The position numbers and the translations under genes were made by a program. This document shows positions 8,946-17,424 of a stretch of DNA of 64,000 bases, in pieces. The notes beneath the pieces are model-generated. The model was not told the DNA's origin and ran no database searches. It saw nothing but the letters and a program-made list of their open reading frames with translations. The number at the start of each line of letters is the position of its first letter. Position 1 is the stretch's first letter. This DNA is from NORP110 sp051251595 (GTDB lineage Bacteria; Pseudomonadota; Alphaproteobacteria; Rhodobacterales; Rhodobacteraceae): assembly GCA_051251595.1 (NCBI GenBank), contig JBPOFA010000002.1, positions 310,001 through 374,000 of the forward strand. Reading direction: 5' to 3'.

Positions 8946-9512
8946 ATGAAAATCAAACTGCTATTGGCAAGCTTGCTGGTCGTTTTCGTTGCGGCATGCG
9001 GTGCCAAGAACACCGATTCCGCAGAGCGGAGCGAAACAATCGAAAAGACCGGCGTCATCCAGTCGATTGACAAAGATGCACGTCGTTTTGTCGTCAAGGG
9101 CGGCGGAAAAACTGCAACCCTTCGCGCCAGCGAAGCGGTCAAGAACTTCGACCAACTTCAGGTCGGTGACACGGTCAAGCTTTACCACACAGAATCCGTA
9201 GCGGTGAGCATGGCCACCCCCGGTAGCGACAACGACGCCACATTGGACGTCATGACCGCGACGGCAGAGCCTGGCGATCGCCCGGGTGTTGTCGACGCGG
9301 AAATGCTGACCGTAAAAGTCGAATTCGTGGCCTATAATCCCAACAACCACGTCGCCACAGTCAAGTCATTGGACGGCGATAGATTTGACGTAGATGTCAA
9401 ACCTGAAATGCGTGACTTTGCGGCGGCCAGAAACGCTGGTGAACTGATCGAAGTGCAAATGCTTTCAGCGGTTGCTGTGATCGTGGAACCTGTCGCAGCC
9501 CCTGTACAGTAA
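8946..9512 (+). CDS. Putative lipoprotein of unknown function
   Basis: The 188-residue protein begins with a lipoprotein signal (MKIKLLLASLLVVFVAAC) with lipobox V-A-A-C and the lipidated cysteine at residue 18. The mature part is hydrophilic and beta-rich by appearance, with two similar halves, each with a VD-K-like strand pattern followed by a charged strand (VIQSIDKDARRFVVKG and VKSLDGDRFDVDVKP). It should be anchored on the periplasmic side of a membrane. No family is recognised. It is monocistronic, followed by a good terminator. Confidence 0.75.
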   Translation: MKIKLLLASLLVVFVAACGAKNTDSAERSETIEKTGVIQSIDKDARRFVVKGGGKTATLRASEAVKNFDQLQVGDTVKLYHTESVAVSMATPGSDNDATLDVMTATAEPGDRPGVVDAEMLTVKVEFVAYNPNNHVATVKSLDGDRFDVDVKPEMRDFAAARNAGELIEVQMLSAVAVIVEPVAAPVQ

Positions 9513-9533
9513 ACGTTAGGCGAAAATTTGATG

Positions 9534-9564
9534 GCGGCAGGGCGATGCTCTGCCGCTATTTTTA
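9534..9564 (+). terminator. Rho-independent terminator of the lipoprotein gene
   Basis: GCGGCAG (9534-9540) pairs with CTGCCGC (9550-9556), with extra inner pairs around a GAT loop, and the stem is followed by TATTTTTA. Confidence 0.8.
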
Positions 9565-9642
9565 TGCGCAACGAACACGTCGGTCGCGCGACGTTTTCAA
9601 CCGCTGAAAAACCGTGATCGCCAATTGTGCGATCAAACCTAA

Positions 9643-9657
9643 AAATTTCGGAAATTT
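9643..9657 (-). terminator. Weak AT-only hairpin after the tRNA
   Basis: AAATTT-CGG-AAATTT lies directly past the 3' CCA of the minus-strand tRNA and reads into TT. It is a weak terminator candidate. Confidence 0.35.
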
Positions 9658-9730
9658 GGAGCGGGTGAAGGGAATCGAACCCTCGTATTCAGCTTGGGAA
9701 GCTGCTGCTCTACCATTGAGCTACACCCGC
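9657..9730 (-). tRNA. tRNA-Gly, anticodon CCC
   Basis: The minus strand folds as a cloverleaf. The acceptor GCGGGTG pairs with CACCCGC, the D stem is GCTC/GAGC, the anticodon loop is TTCCCAA (anticodon CCC, reading GGG), and the T arm is GAGGG-TTCGATT-CCCTT. The discriminator T and CCA are encoded, giving 74 bases. One G-A mismatch closes the anticodon stem. Confidence 0.93.
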
Positions 9731-9739
9731 GTGGCCGTC

Positions 9740-9768
9740 TGGTTAGTGCCTCTGGAATCTAGCGTCAA
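9740..9768 (-). promoter_or_regulatory. Sigma-70 promoter of tRNA-Gly
   Basis: On the minus strand, TTGACG (9768-9763) is followed after exactly 17 bases by TAACCA (9745-9740), ending 9 bases before the tRNA 5' end. Confidence 0.65.
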
Positions 9769-9814
9769 GGCATCAGATGGCGGATTTGCGATTATCCGGA
9801 CGTCTTTGAGGCAG

Positions 9815-9847
9815 GGTTAACGCATCCCCGCGTGCGCGGCGTTAACC
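9815..9847. repeat. Inverted repeat GGTTAACGC / GCGTTAACC
   Basis: Exact 9-base arms at 9815-9823 and 9839-9847 lie 15 bases apart in the non-coding stretch between the tRNA promoter and the RACo terminator. GTTAAC occurs four times between about 9815 and 9986. No function is assigned. Confidence 0.5.
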
Positions 9848-9954
9848 GGGCTGTTAAGCCGCCAAGTGCCATACGCTTTGCCGACAGGGGGCCGACGCAT
9901 CGCCGACGCGCCCTGCCCGTTGATTTACTGGTGTTAACGGTGATTCCCCGCAAA

Positions 9955-9978
9955 AGCGCCCGCTGACCCGCGGGCGCT
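9955..9978 (-). terminator. Terminator of the C1/corrinoid operon
   Basis: AGCGCCCGC (9955-9963) and GCGGGCGCT (9970-9978) form a perfect 9-bp stem with a 6-base loop, followed on the minus strand by TTTT. It lies 16 bases after the RACo-like stop. Confidence 0.8.
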
Positions 9979-9993
9979 GCGTTAACCTTTGGA

Positions 9994-12036
9994 TCAGCCG
10001 CGGCGGCGACGTCGGCGCCCCCCGCCCGGCTGGTCATCCCCACCAGAGTTAAAGTTGTTGTCCGGAATCGTCACGATCGTGTTCAAAATCGGGAACGGCT
10101 CTACCGCGTTCGGGATGTTCGAGGCATTGACGAAATGTTCCTGAAAGCGCGGCTCTATCGCGGTTTCGATCTTTTCTATTCTGCGCACCGTGTCCTCGAT
10201 CTCGCCCCGAGAGGCCATATTCAACAGCGCAATCCGCGCCCCCGTTCCGGCCGCATTCCCGGCAGAGGTCACCTTGTCCAGCGGCGCGTCCGGGATCATC
10301 CCCAGCACCATCGCATGAAGCGGAGAGATATGGGCCCCGAACGCCCCGGCCAGAACGATCCGGTCGACCTTATCAACACCGACCTTATCCATCAGCAACC
10401 GCGCCCCGGAATAAAGCGCGGCCTTGGCCATCTGGATCTCTCGAATATCCCGGTTGGTCACGGTGATTTTCGGCCCGCCCTCTGCGCTGCCATCCCAGAC
10501 CAGATAGGAATAGGTCCGTCCGTCCAGAAAGCATCGCTCTGTCCCGGTTTGAACGGGCGATCCGATCAAGCCGGGGCCGTCGACAATGCCCGCCAGCCGC
10601 ATCTCGGCGACCAGCTCGATGATGCCAGAGCCGCAGATGCCGGTGATCCCTGTGGTGGCAACCGCGCTGTCAAAGCCCTCTTGGTCCGACCACAGATCCG
10701 ATCCAATCACTTGAAAACGCGGCTCTTTTGTAATCGGGTCAATTTTTACATGCTCAATCGCCCCAGGCGCGGCCCGCTGTCCGCTGGAAATCTGCGCCCC
10801 CTCAAAGGCAGGCCCTGTAGGGGAGGAACAGGCCAGCACCTTTTCGCGATTGCCCAGCAGGATTTCCGCATTGGTTCCCACATCCACGACCAGCACCAGA
10901 TCCTCTGACTTATCGGGTGCCTCTGACAGGGCCACGGCGGCGGCATCCGCCCCCACATGCCCGGCGATGCAAGGCAGCACATAGGCGCGGGCCGCTGGAT
11001 GCAAGGCAAGCTGCAGTTCACTGGCCTGCAGGTTCAACGCGTCAGAGGTGGACAGCGCAAATGGCGCCTGCCCCAGCTCATAGGGGTCGATCCCCAGAAA
11101 CAGGTGGTGCATCACCGGGTTGCACACAAACACCGCGTCCACGATCAGGGATTGGTCAATCTCTGCCTGGGTGGCGACCTGTTCAAACAACGTGTTCATC
11201 CCGTCGCGCACAGCGTCGGTCATTTCCTGGGCCCCGCCGGGGTTCATCATGGAATAGCTGACCCGGCTCATCAAATCTTCGCCAAAGCGGATTTGCGGGT
11301 TCATGATCCCGGAAGAGGCGATGACCTCTCCGGTTTGCAGGTCACACAGATGCGCCGCGATGGTGGTAGAGCCCAGATCAACCGCAGCCCCGTAAATCGT
11401 GCCTTCGTAAAAGCCCGGCCAGATATGCATGATCTTGGGCGCACGCCCCTGCCCGCCCAAATGCACGGCGCAAGTTACCTTCCAGCCGCCCTTGCGCAGG
11501 ATCGGTTGCATCACGGTCAGAACATTCAGATCAGCGCCGACATTTTCCAGCGACCATTGGTCGTTCAGCGCTGCCGAAAGCCGTTCCAGATCGCCGGTTG
11601 GGTCATGCATGTCGGGCTGCGCCACCTCGACGAAAAACAGGCGCACGGCGGGATCCATGATGATCTCTCGGGCCTCGGCGCGTTTGCGCACGACCTGCTT
11701 GTGCAGCTGGCTTTCAGGGGGGACATCCACCACGATATCGCCCTGCACCGTCGCCTGACAGCCCAGCCGCCGCCCCTTGGCAAGCCCGCGTTTCTGGTCA
11801 TAGCGTTCCTCGACCGCGTTCCACTCTGACAGGGCACCGTCCCGGACGGTAACACCGTGTTTAGGAAACTCGCCATAGGATGGCGTGATCTGGCATTTGG
11901 AACAAATTCCACGCCCGCCGCAGACAGAATCCAGATCAACGCCCAGTTTGCGCGCTGCCGTCAAAATCGGCGTGCCCGCCGCAAAGCGCCCTCGTTTTCC
12001 CGAAGGCGTGAAAATGACCAATGGATCTGTGCTCAT
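9994..12036 (-). CDS. RACo-type ferredoxin/ASKHA protein (reductive activator of corrinoid proteins, DUF4445 family)
   Basis: The N-terminus is a plant-type 2Fe-2S ferredoxin domain with C39, C44, C47 (CGGRGICSKC) and C93. The C-terminal two thirds is an ASKHA ATPase-like domain with AVDLGSTTIAAHL and VVDVGTNAEILLGN. RACo proteins use ATP and the Fe-S cluster to reduce inactive cob(II)alamin to cob(I)alamin in methyltransferase systems. The start at ATG 12036 (MSTDPLVIF, 680 residues) leaves out a basic, implausible 17-codon extension. It is the last gene of the five-gene operon. Oddly, it ends in GGGRRRRRRG, a Gly/Arg tail resembling that of the methyltransferase two genes upstream. No corrinoid protein gene is in the window. 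Confidence 0.9.
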   Translation of the reverse strand: MSTDPLVIFTPSGKRGRFAAGTPILTAARKLGVDLDSVCGGRGICSKCQITPSYGEFPKHGVTVRDGALSEWNAVEERYDQKRGLAKGRRLGCQATVQGDIVVDVPPESQLHKQVVRKRAEAREIIMDPAVRLFFVEVAQPDMHDPTGDLERLSAALNDQWSLENVGADLNVLTVMQPILRKGGWKVTCAVHLGGQGRAPKIMHIWPGFYEGTIYGAAVDLGSTTIAAHLCDLQTGEVIASSGIMNPQIRFGEDLMSRVSYSMMNPGGAQEMTDAVRDGMNTLFEQVATQAEIDQSLIVDAVFVCNPVMHHLFLGIDPYELGQAPFALSTSDALNLQASELQLALHPAARAYVLPCIAGHVGADAAAVALSEAPDKSEDLVLVVDVGTNAEILLGNREKVLACSSPTGPAFEGAQISSGQRAAPGAIEHVKIDPITKEPRFQVIGSDLWSDQEGFDSAVATTGITGICGSGIIELVAEMRLAGIVDGPGLIGSPVQTGTERCFLDGRTYSYLVWDGSAEGGPKITVTNRDIREIQMAKAALYSGARLLMDKVGVDKVDRIVLAGAFGAHISPLHAMVLGMIPDAPLDKVTSAGNAAGTGARIALLNMASRGEIEDTVRRIEKIETAIEPRFQEHFVNASNIPNAVEPFPILNTIVTIPDNNFNSGGDDQPGGGRRRRRRG

Positions 12037-12108
12037 ACGTCTTACTCTTTTTCTATTCGTCGTGTCTTCGCTTGAAGACGCCCGCATTGGGTATTGATTT
12101 TGAAGGGT

Positions 12109-12783
12109 TTAGGACAAAAATTCTATCCCGAATATCCACACAAACAGCGGAAACGGGATAACAGCGATTGCAATGGTTAACATCATCTTTGGCGTTTCAA
12201 AAACCCGGCTGAGCCCGGCCACCAGACTGATGCCGCCGCCGCCGCCGATGACCGCGTTCCCCGGGATATTGAACAAAACCCCGACCACCACATAGCGCCA
12301 CGTCACCAAACGATCGCCCAGCCAGTCTGGCATGCGGTCGCATAACATCTGAATGCGGGCTTCTGGTGTCATTGCCTCAAGCTCATCCACATAGGCACTG
12401 GCCCGTTTCAGGCGCAGATCCAACAGCATTCGGGTCAGCCACGCATAAGGCATGTAGCGGCCATAAAAGAACCCGGCCCAAAGCCCGATCACGGTTGCCA
12501 GATAAACATAGGGTGCCATGTCAGGGCCGCGCATGATCAACAGTGAAATCCCGATTTCAATGCCCGGAACAAAGGGCAAGGACATCAAAAACGCATAACC
12601 TATCAGGATCAGCACAAGCAGCGTCGTCAGCATCAACGTCTGAGAGCCGGGGGACATGTCTTCTGCCTTGGTCATCACCCAATCCATCAACAGGTTCGCC
12701 CCATAAGCAATCCCGACAATCGCTGCGATTTTGAGCGCGATCCCCAGAAGGGCAAGGGCCGGATGGCGTGCTGTGTCTGTCAA
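12109..12783 (-). CDS. Polytopic inner-membrane protein of unknown function
   Basis: The 224-residue protein has about five to six hydrophobic segments, near residues 9-32, 48-70, 76-84, 92-108, 163-188 and 200-222. A hydrophilic loop of about 50 residues sits in the middle (RLKRASAYVDELEAMTPEARIQ). It contains a glycine-rich NAVIGGGGGISL stretch resembling small-molecule transporter or DedA-like re-entrant loops, but I recognise no family. It lies between the methyltransferase and RACo genes in one operon. It might move a C1 substrate or cobalamin-related compound, which is speculation. Confidence 0.8.
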   Translation of the reverse strand: MTDTARHPALALLGIALKIAAIVGIAYGANLLMDWVMTKAEDMSPGSQTLMLTTLLVLILIGYAFLMSLPFVPGIEIGISLLIMRGPDMAPYVYLATVIGLWAGFFYGRYMPYAWLTRMLLDLRLKRASAYVDELEAMTPEARIQMLCDRMPDWLGDRLVTWRYVVVGVLFNIPGNAVIGGGGGISLVAGLSRVFETPKMMLTIAIAVIPFPLFVWIFGIEFLS

Positions 12784-12855
12784 AGGGCGCGGTCCTCCAT
12801 TGAGGCAGCGTGTCGCGCGCCCTTCAATTGATCAAGCGAATTCTGAAACCGGCGC

Positions 12856-13824
12856 TTAGCCGCGACGCCGACGCCCGCCCCGCCCGCTGCGCCCGCCACC
12901 CCCGCCAGAGGCAGCAGCCTTGCTGGCTTCGGGGAAGGTCGCGCCTTCTTTTACGGCGTCCAGAACCCGCGCGAAATTGATCCAGGCGCCGCCATTTGGA
13001 TCGTGATCCATCAGCATGTTGGCCGCGCGAATGGCCTCCATTTCCACAGGGCGCACAGGGTTCATGATCGCACTGGTCATGCCGGCGCCAATGGCCATGG
13101 GGAGGAACGCTGCGTTGACGCCGTGGCGGTTTGGCAATCCGAAGGAAATGTTAGAGGCGCCACAGGTCGTGTTCACGCCCAGCTCTGCCCGCAATTTCCG
13201 CACCAATTCAAAGACTTGCCGCCCAGCTGTCGCCATCGCACCAACCGGCATCACCAGCGGATCGACCACGATGTCATGGGCCGGAATGCCGTAATCTGCG
13301 GCGCGTTCCACGATCTTCTTGGCCACGGCAAAGCGCACTTCTGGGTCTTCGGAGATCCCTGTGTCATCATTGGAAATCGCGACCACGGGAACGTTGTATT
13401 TCTTGACCAGCGGCAGGATCGCTTCCATCCGCTCTTCTTCGCCCGTTACAGAGTTCAACAAAGGCCGCCCCTCGGCCACGGCCAAACCAGCCTCTAGCGC
13501 CGCCGGAACAGAGCTGTCGATGCACAAAGGCACATCCACCAACCCCTGCACCAGTTCCAGAACAGAGCGCATCAGGGGCGGCTCTGTCTCATTTGGGTTG
13601 GGGTTAGAGTTGTAGACGACGCCGGCATTCACGTCCAAGACCATCGCGCCACAGGCGACCTGTTCGATGGCGTCCTTTTCGACGGTGGAAAAATCACCCG
13701 CCTCTAGCTGAGCGGCCAACAGCTTACGCCCTGTCGGATTGATCCGCTCGCCAATCACGCAAAAGGGTTCGTCAAACCCGATCACCACGGTCTTTGATTT
13801 GGATTCAAGTACAGTGCGTGTCAT
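12856..13824 (-). CDS. Methyltetrahydrofolate:corrinoid methyltransferase (pterin-binding TIM barrel)
   Basis: This is a pterin-binding domain of the MeTr/MetH type: GERINPTGRK at 25-34, then DVNAG, CIDSS, NSVTGE, NDDTG, VDPLV and GASNISFGLPNR in the expected order. The family moves methyl groups between 5-methyl-tetrahydrofolate and a corrinoid protein. It is 12 bases downstream of the MetF-like gene, so methyl-H4folate made or used here connects to that reductase. The last 20 residues are low-complexity Gly/Arg (…GRSGRGGRRRRG), absent from usual family members. The tail matches the end of the RACo-like protein in the same operon. Confidence 0.93.
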   Translation of the reverse strand: MTRTVLESKSKTVVIGFDEPFCVIGERINPTGRKLLAAQLEAGDFSTVEKDAIEQVACGAMVLDVNAGVVYNSNPNPNETEPPLMRSVLELVQGLVDVPLCIDSSVPAALEAGLAVAEGRPLLNSVTGEEERMEAILPLVKKYNVPVVAISNDDTGISEDPEVRFAVAKKIVERAADYGIPAHDIVVDPLVMPVGAMATAGRQVFELVRKLRAELGVNTTCGASNISFGLPNRHGVNAAFLPMAIGAGMTSAIMNPVRPVEMEAIRAANMLMDHDPNGGAWINFARVLDAVKEGATFPEASKAAASGGGGGRSGRGGRRRRG

Positions 13825-13836
13825 ATTTTGTGTTCC

Positions 13837-14766
13837 CTAGGAAAAATTGGCCGGTCGCGTCGATGCGCCGCCATTGGTGATAGCCCAGTTTGCATTGGTT
13901 TTGATCCCCCCAAGGGGAAAGAAATGAACCTGGGCAATATTGAAGTCTGGATGTGCGGCTTTGTGGTCCGCAAGTTGGCTGATGATCTCTGTCGGTTCAT
14001 AGGGCCTGACCAGCTTTGTCACGTCCATGGCGCGTTTTTGCAGCACCCGCAGCGATGGTCCAACGCCACAGGCGATGGCGAATTTGATCAGCGTTTGCAG
14101 CTTGGCCGGACCGGCAATCCCGATATGAACCGGCAGGTCAATGCCTTCGGCTTGCAGGCGTGTGACCCAGTCGATCACCGGCGCCGCTTCAAAACAGAAC
14201 TGCGTGGCCAGCGCCATGTCGGCATCCGTGCGCGCGCTAAACGCGGCCTTCCAGCGCAAGGCGTCCATCACATTGCGGTCGGATCCGTCCGGGTCGATAT
14301 CCCGGTTGCCTTCGGGATGCCCGGCGATATGCAGGCGTTTGAACCCGGCCTTGTCGAACAAGCCCGTTTCCAGCAGCTGCATGGAGCTGTCAAAATCACC
14401 CCGTTGCTGCGCCGGGTTTCCGGCAAGGATCAAGCCTTGGTCCACGCCAGCCTCGCCCTGGTAACGTGCGATCCAATCGGCCAGCATGGCGCTATCCGCG
14501 ATAATGCGGGCCGGAAAATGCGGCATGACGGTCATGCCCGCCTCTGTCAGGCGCTTGGCGGTGGCGGCCATATCCTCAATCGGGGTGCCATCGATATGGG
14601 CGATATAGACGCGTGTTCCTTCGGGCAACAAAGCCCGAAAATCGTCGACCTTTTCGGCCGTGCGGGGCATCACTTCGATCGAATACCCCTTTAGAAACGC
14701 TTCAATATTCGCGTTTACAGGGTCTGTCGGTGCAGAGTCTTTCTTTCGAAATGGCAATAGCGCCAT
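13837..14766 (-). CDS. Methylenetetrahydrofolate reductase-like protein
   Basis: This 309-residue TIM-barrel protein has MTHFR-family features: IEVMPRTAEKV at the start of the barrel, VYIAHIDG, VMPHFPAR, LILAGNPAQQRGDFDSS, ATQFCFEA and VHIGIAGP, the last two matching the folate/FAD region of MetF. It would interconvert 5,10-methylene- and 5-methyl-H4folate. ATG 14766 has AAGGAGG six bases upstream, so the 12-codon extension (14802) is rejected. Its place beside the methyl-H4folate:corrinoid methyltransferase suggests that it oxidises methyl-H4folate from demethylation rather than serving methionine synthesis. That direction is inference. Confidence 0.88.
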   Translation of the reverse strand: MALLPFRKKDSAPTDPVNANIEAFLKGYSIEVMPRTAEKVDDFRALLPEGTRVYIAHIDGTPIEDMAATAKRLTEAGMTVMPHFPARIIADSAMLADWIARYQGEAGVDQGLILAGNPAQQRGDFDSSMQLLETGLFDKAGFKRLHIAGHPEGNRDIDPDGSDRNVMDALRWKAAFSARTDADMALATQFCFEAAPVIDWVTRLQAEGIDLPVHIGIAGPAKLQTLIKFAIACGVGPSLRVLQKRAMDVTKLVRPYEPTEIISQLADHKAAHPDFNIAQVHFFPLGGIKTNANWAITNGGASTRPANFS

Positions 14767-14792
14767 GATGGCCTCCTTGATCGTCGCGTGCG

Positions 14793-15095
14793 TTAGGCCC
14801 ATCCGTCATTGTCGATCAACGCTTTCAGCCGGGCCTGGTCAAATTCCTGATCCAGTTTGGCAGCTTGGGCATTGGCCAAATCCATGTCGGTTGTGGCGGT
14901 TTCTGCGTCAAAGGGCTCAGCTTTGCGCCACTCGGCCAGATATTCATCTGTGCCAGCGGCCCCGGTTTTCATCGCAGCACGGTCGATTGCCTGCTCAAAC
15001 CGTTCGGGCAATTGCACCTTGGCCGCACGCCGTCCCTTGCCAACAATGACCTGGGCGGGAATGTCGCGCCAATAAACGATGGTTACATTTGCCAT
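14793..15095 (-). CDS. Small protein of the PF13769 'virulence factor' type
   Basis: This 100-residue protein starts MANVTIVYWRDIPAQVIVGKGRRAAK, the recognisable N-terminus of a small alphaproteobacterial family labelled 'virulence factor'. It is charged, with no signal or membrane segment. AGAGGAA lies upstream of ATG 15095, so the longer reading to 15137 is unlikely. It is the first gene of the C1 operon, 26 bases before the MetF-like gene, which suggests a role in methyl transfer rather than virulence. The molecular function is unknown to me. Confidence 0.8.
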   Translation of the reverse strand: MANVTIVYWRDIPAQVIVGKGRRAAKVQLPERFEQAIDRAAMKTGAAGTDEYLAEWRKAEPFDAETATTDMDLANAQAAKLDQEFDQARLKALIDNDGWA

Positions 15096-15393
15096 TTCTG
15101 ATTCCTCTATACAGTTCGCTTTTACGCTGCGACCCAATCAACTCTGTGCCGTTTTTCGACATGCCAGACACGGCAAACGACGTTCGGGTGTAGAGGTAAT
15201 CTGTATTTCCCCGCGGAACCAGCCGCCTAAGCTGGAAAAATCTTCATTAAGACTATGAATTAAGCTGTTCTTTGCCAATTTGATGCGGCGGAAAAGAAAT
15301 CGCTTGAATTGTTCGATTTGTATCAACTGGCGGCTTGCTCTTGAGCCACGCCATACCTAATGTAAAACCAACTTGATATTGGAGGGCGAGTAG
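15096..15393. other. Divergent intergenic region, C1 operon / ppx
   Basis: About 300 non-coding bases separate the minus-strand C1 operon from plus-strand ppx. I see AT-rich patches and a ribosome site (GGAGGG) before ppx. No confident operator or promoter could be assigned. Confidence 0.5.
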
Positions 15394-16506
15394 ATGGCGC
15401 CCAAGCGTCCTAAAGGTGCTGGCGCGTTCCTGAGCCCGGTCGAGCCGCCGGCGCCGAAAAGACCCGACCCGGCAGAGCTTTATGCAGCGCTGGATTTGGG
15501 GACAAACAGTTGTCGTATGCTGATTGCCCAGCCAAAGGGCAATCAGTTTCACGTCGTGGACAGCTTCTCTAAATCTGTTCAGCTGGGGTCCGGACTGGAA
15601 AAATCCGGTCTGTTGTCCAAGGCCTCTATGGCGCGCACGGTTCAGGCCTTGCGGATTTGCCAGACCAAAATCGACAAACACAAAGTCAACCGCATGCGGC
15701 TTATCGCGACAGAGGCCTGTCGTCGTGCCAGCAATGCCAACGATTTCATCCGGGTGGTAAAACGCGAAACCGGATTGGCGTTGGAAATCATCGAACCCGA
15801 AGAAGAAGCCCGCCTTGCGGTGATTTCCTGTTCGTCTTTGGTGTCGACCAAAACGGAACAGCTTTTGGTGGTGGATATTGGCGGCGGCTCTACAGAACTG
15901 GTGTGGATTGACCTGTCCAACGTGCCGCGTGTGGAACGCTCTAAGGCGATCATGCGCTTGCATACCGGGTTCAAACCCGGCGACAGCCCCTTTCCCCATG
16001 CCAAAGTCGTGGACTGGATTTCGGTGCCCTTGGGCGTCGCAACCCTGCGCGACCAGTTCAACGATGTAAGCGATGATGCCGGCCGATTTGCTTTGATGAG
16101 CTGGTTTTTCGAAGAAAACCTGTCCAGCTTTGCGCCCTACACCTCTGTTCAGGCCCGCGAAGGGTTTCAGATCATCGGGACATCCGGCACCGTTACAACG
16201 GTCGCTGCCTCGCATCTTGGGCTGCGGCGCTATGACCGCAACAAGGTGGATGGGCTGCAAATGACCTCTGCCCAGATTGACACTGTGGTGCATGACTATC
16301 TGCGCATGGGCCCCGAAGGGCGCCGCAAAGACCCGCGCATCGGCCGGGATCGGCACGCGCTGATCATGTCCGGGGCAGCCATTCTGCAAGCGCTGCTGCG
16401 GGTCTGGCCGACGGATCGGCTATCTGTCGCGGACAGAGGTTTGCGCGAAGGGCTGCTTTACGCTCAGATGAGCGCGGATGGCGTATTGGAAGATCGCCAG
16501 ATCTGA
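15394..16506 (+). CDS. Ppx/GppA family phosphatase (exopolyphosphatase / pppGpp phosphatase)
   Basis: The protein has the two ASKHA phosphate-binding loops of the family: ALDLGTNSCRMLI near residues 32-44 and VVDIGGGSTELVW near 167-179. The basic, proline-rich N-terminus (APKRPKGAG...) is family-typical in alphaproteobacteria. These enzymes trim inorganic polyphosphate or pppGpp. At 370 residues it is the short form without the C-terminal HD domain. GGAGG precedes the ATG. It is followed after about 100 bases by rlmE, a pairing common in this order. Confidence 0.9.
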   Translation: MAPKRPKGAGAFLSPVEPPAPKRPDPAELYAALDLGTNSCRMLIAQPKGNQFHVVDSFSKSVQLGSGLEKSGLLSKASMARTVQALRICQTKIDKHKVNRMRLIATEACRRASNANDFIRVVKRETGLALEIIEPEEEARLAVISCSSLVSTKTEQLLVVDIGGGSTELVWIDLSNVPRVERSKAIMRLHTGFKPGDSPFPHAKVVDWISVPLGVATLRDQFNDVSDDAGRFALMSWFFEENLSSFAPYTSVQAREGFQIIGTSGTVTTVAASHLGLRRYDRNKVDGLQMTSAQIDTVVHDYLRMGPEGRRKDPRIGRDRHALIMSGAAILQALLRVWPTDRLSVADRGLREGLLYAQMSADGVLEDRQI

Positions 16507-16604
16507 CGCTTGCGCTGCGCGGGCCATTGCAGACACGCACTTGGCCCTGTAAAGCCACGGTTCGGTAATGAAATTCAGACCATGTCAAAGGCAATGGTGT
16601 TCAG

Positions 16605-17306
16605 ATGGAAAAGAAATCCAGTGGTCGTGGCACGCGCGGACTTCGCGTAAGGGTCAAGTCAGCACGCGGCAGAAAGCTTAGCTCTACGCTGTGGCTGGAA
16701 CGCCAGTTGAACGACCCTTATGTGAAATTGGCCAAGGCCGAAGGCTATCGCGGCCGCGCTGCGTTCAAAATTCGTGACCTTGACGACAAGTTCCGTTTTC
16801 TCGTCCCCGGCGCGCGCGTTGTGGATCTGGGGTGTGCTCCGGGGGGCTGGTGTCAGATCGCCTCTCGCCGGGTTAACGCTTTGGGGGAAAAATCCGGCAA
16901 GGCTGTGGGCTATGTGCTTGGGATCGACTTGCAAGAGGTTGAACCCATTGCCGGTGTGGAACTGCATGTTTTGGATTTTCTCGATGACGGCGCGGATGAC
17001 AAGGTCAAAGAGTGGCTGAACGGCAAGGCCGATGTGGTCATGTCCGACATGGCCGCGGCCAGTTCCGGGCATAAACAAACGGACCACCTGCGCATTATCT
17101 CCCTGTGTGAGGCCGCCGCCTATTTCGCCTTTGACGTTCTGGATGAAGGCGGAACCTTTGTGGCCAAAGTGCTGGCCGGTGGTGCCGAAGGCGAATTGCA
17201 GAAACTGCTGAAACAACGCTTTACCAAAGTCGCCAATTTCAAACCTGGGGCCAGCCGGGCGGATTCCTCTGAAAAATTCGTCGTTGCTACAGGGTTTAAG
17301 GGCTAG
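16605..17306 (+). CDS. rlmE: 23S rRNA (uridine-2'-O)-methyltransferase RlmE (FtsJ/RrmJ)
   Basis: The enzyme methylates the 2'-hydroxyl of U2552 (E. coli numbering) in 23S rRNA using SAM. The SAM loop VDLGCAPGGW is present, and the catalytic K-D-K-E set is visible in AAFKIRD, VMSDMAA, VAKVLAGG and SSEKFVV. The basic N-terminal extension (GRGTRGLRVRVKSARGRK) is typical of alphaproteobacterial members and probably binds rRNA. A terminator follows directly. Confidence 0.95.
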   Translation: MEKKSSGRGTRGLRVRVKSARGRKLSSTLWLERQLNDPYVKLAKAEGYRGRAAFKIRDLDDKFRFLVPGARVVDLGCAPGGWCQIASRRVNALGEKSGKAVGYVLGIDLQEVEPIAGVELHVLDFLDDGADDKVKEWLNGKADVVMSDMAAASSGHKQTDHLRIISLCEAAAYFAFDVLDEGGTFVAKVLAGGAEGELQKLLKQRFTKVANFKPGASRADSSEKFVVATGFKG

Positions 17307-17346
17307 AACCCGCAAATTTTGTTTGGGAATCAGCGGGTTTGATTTT
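17307..17346 (+). terminator. Terminator after rlmE
   Basis: AACCCGC (17307-17313) pairs with GCGGGTT (17333-17339), starting at the rlmE stop and followed by TGATTTT. Confidence 0.6.
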
Positions 17347-17424
17347 AGCCTAAGCCAAGACGGATGGATTGCGAAGGGATTGCGGCGGCATGGTTTGGCC
17401 CTGCGCCCCAGATGAGGTGTTGTT

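Noticed and set aside
9815..9986. Repeated GTTAAC sites as CtrA binding boxes
   Set aside because: The spacing between TTAA elements does not fit TTAA-N7-TTAAC, so I report only the inverted repeat.
9792..10043. Possible small gene upstream of the tRNA region
   Set aside because: It overlaps the operon terminator and the Gly/Arg tail of the RACo-like gene; its content is low-complexity Ala/Arg.
10135..10908. 257-codon plus-strand open frame
   Set aside because: It is antisense to the well-supported RACo-like gene, has no family motif or ribosome site, and its composition is that of a GC-rich shadow.
15253..16389. 378-codon minus-strand open frame
   Set aside because: It is antisense to the Ppx/GppA gene, His/Gln/Arg-rich as reverse shadows often are, and has no family match by eye.
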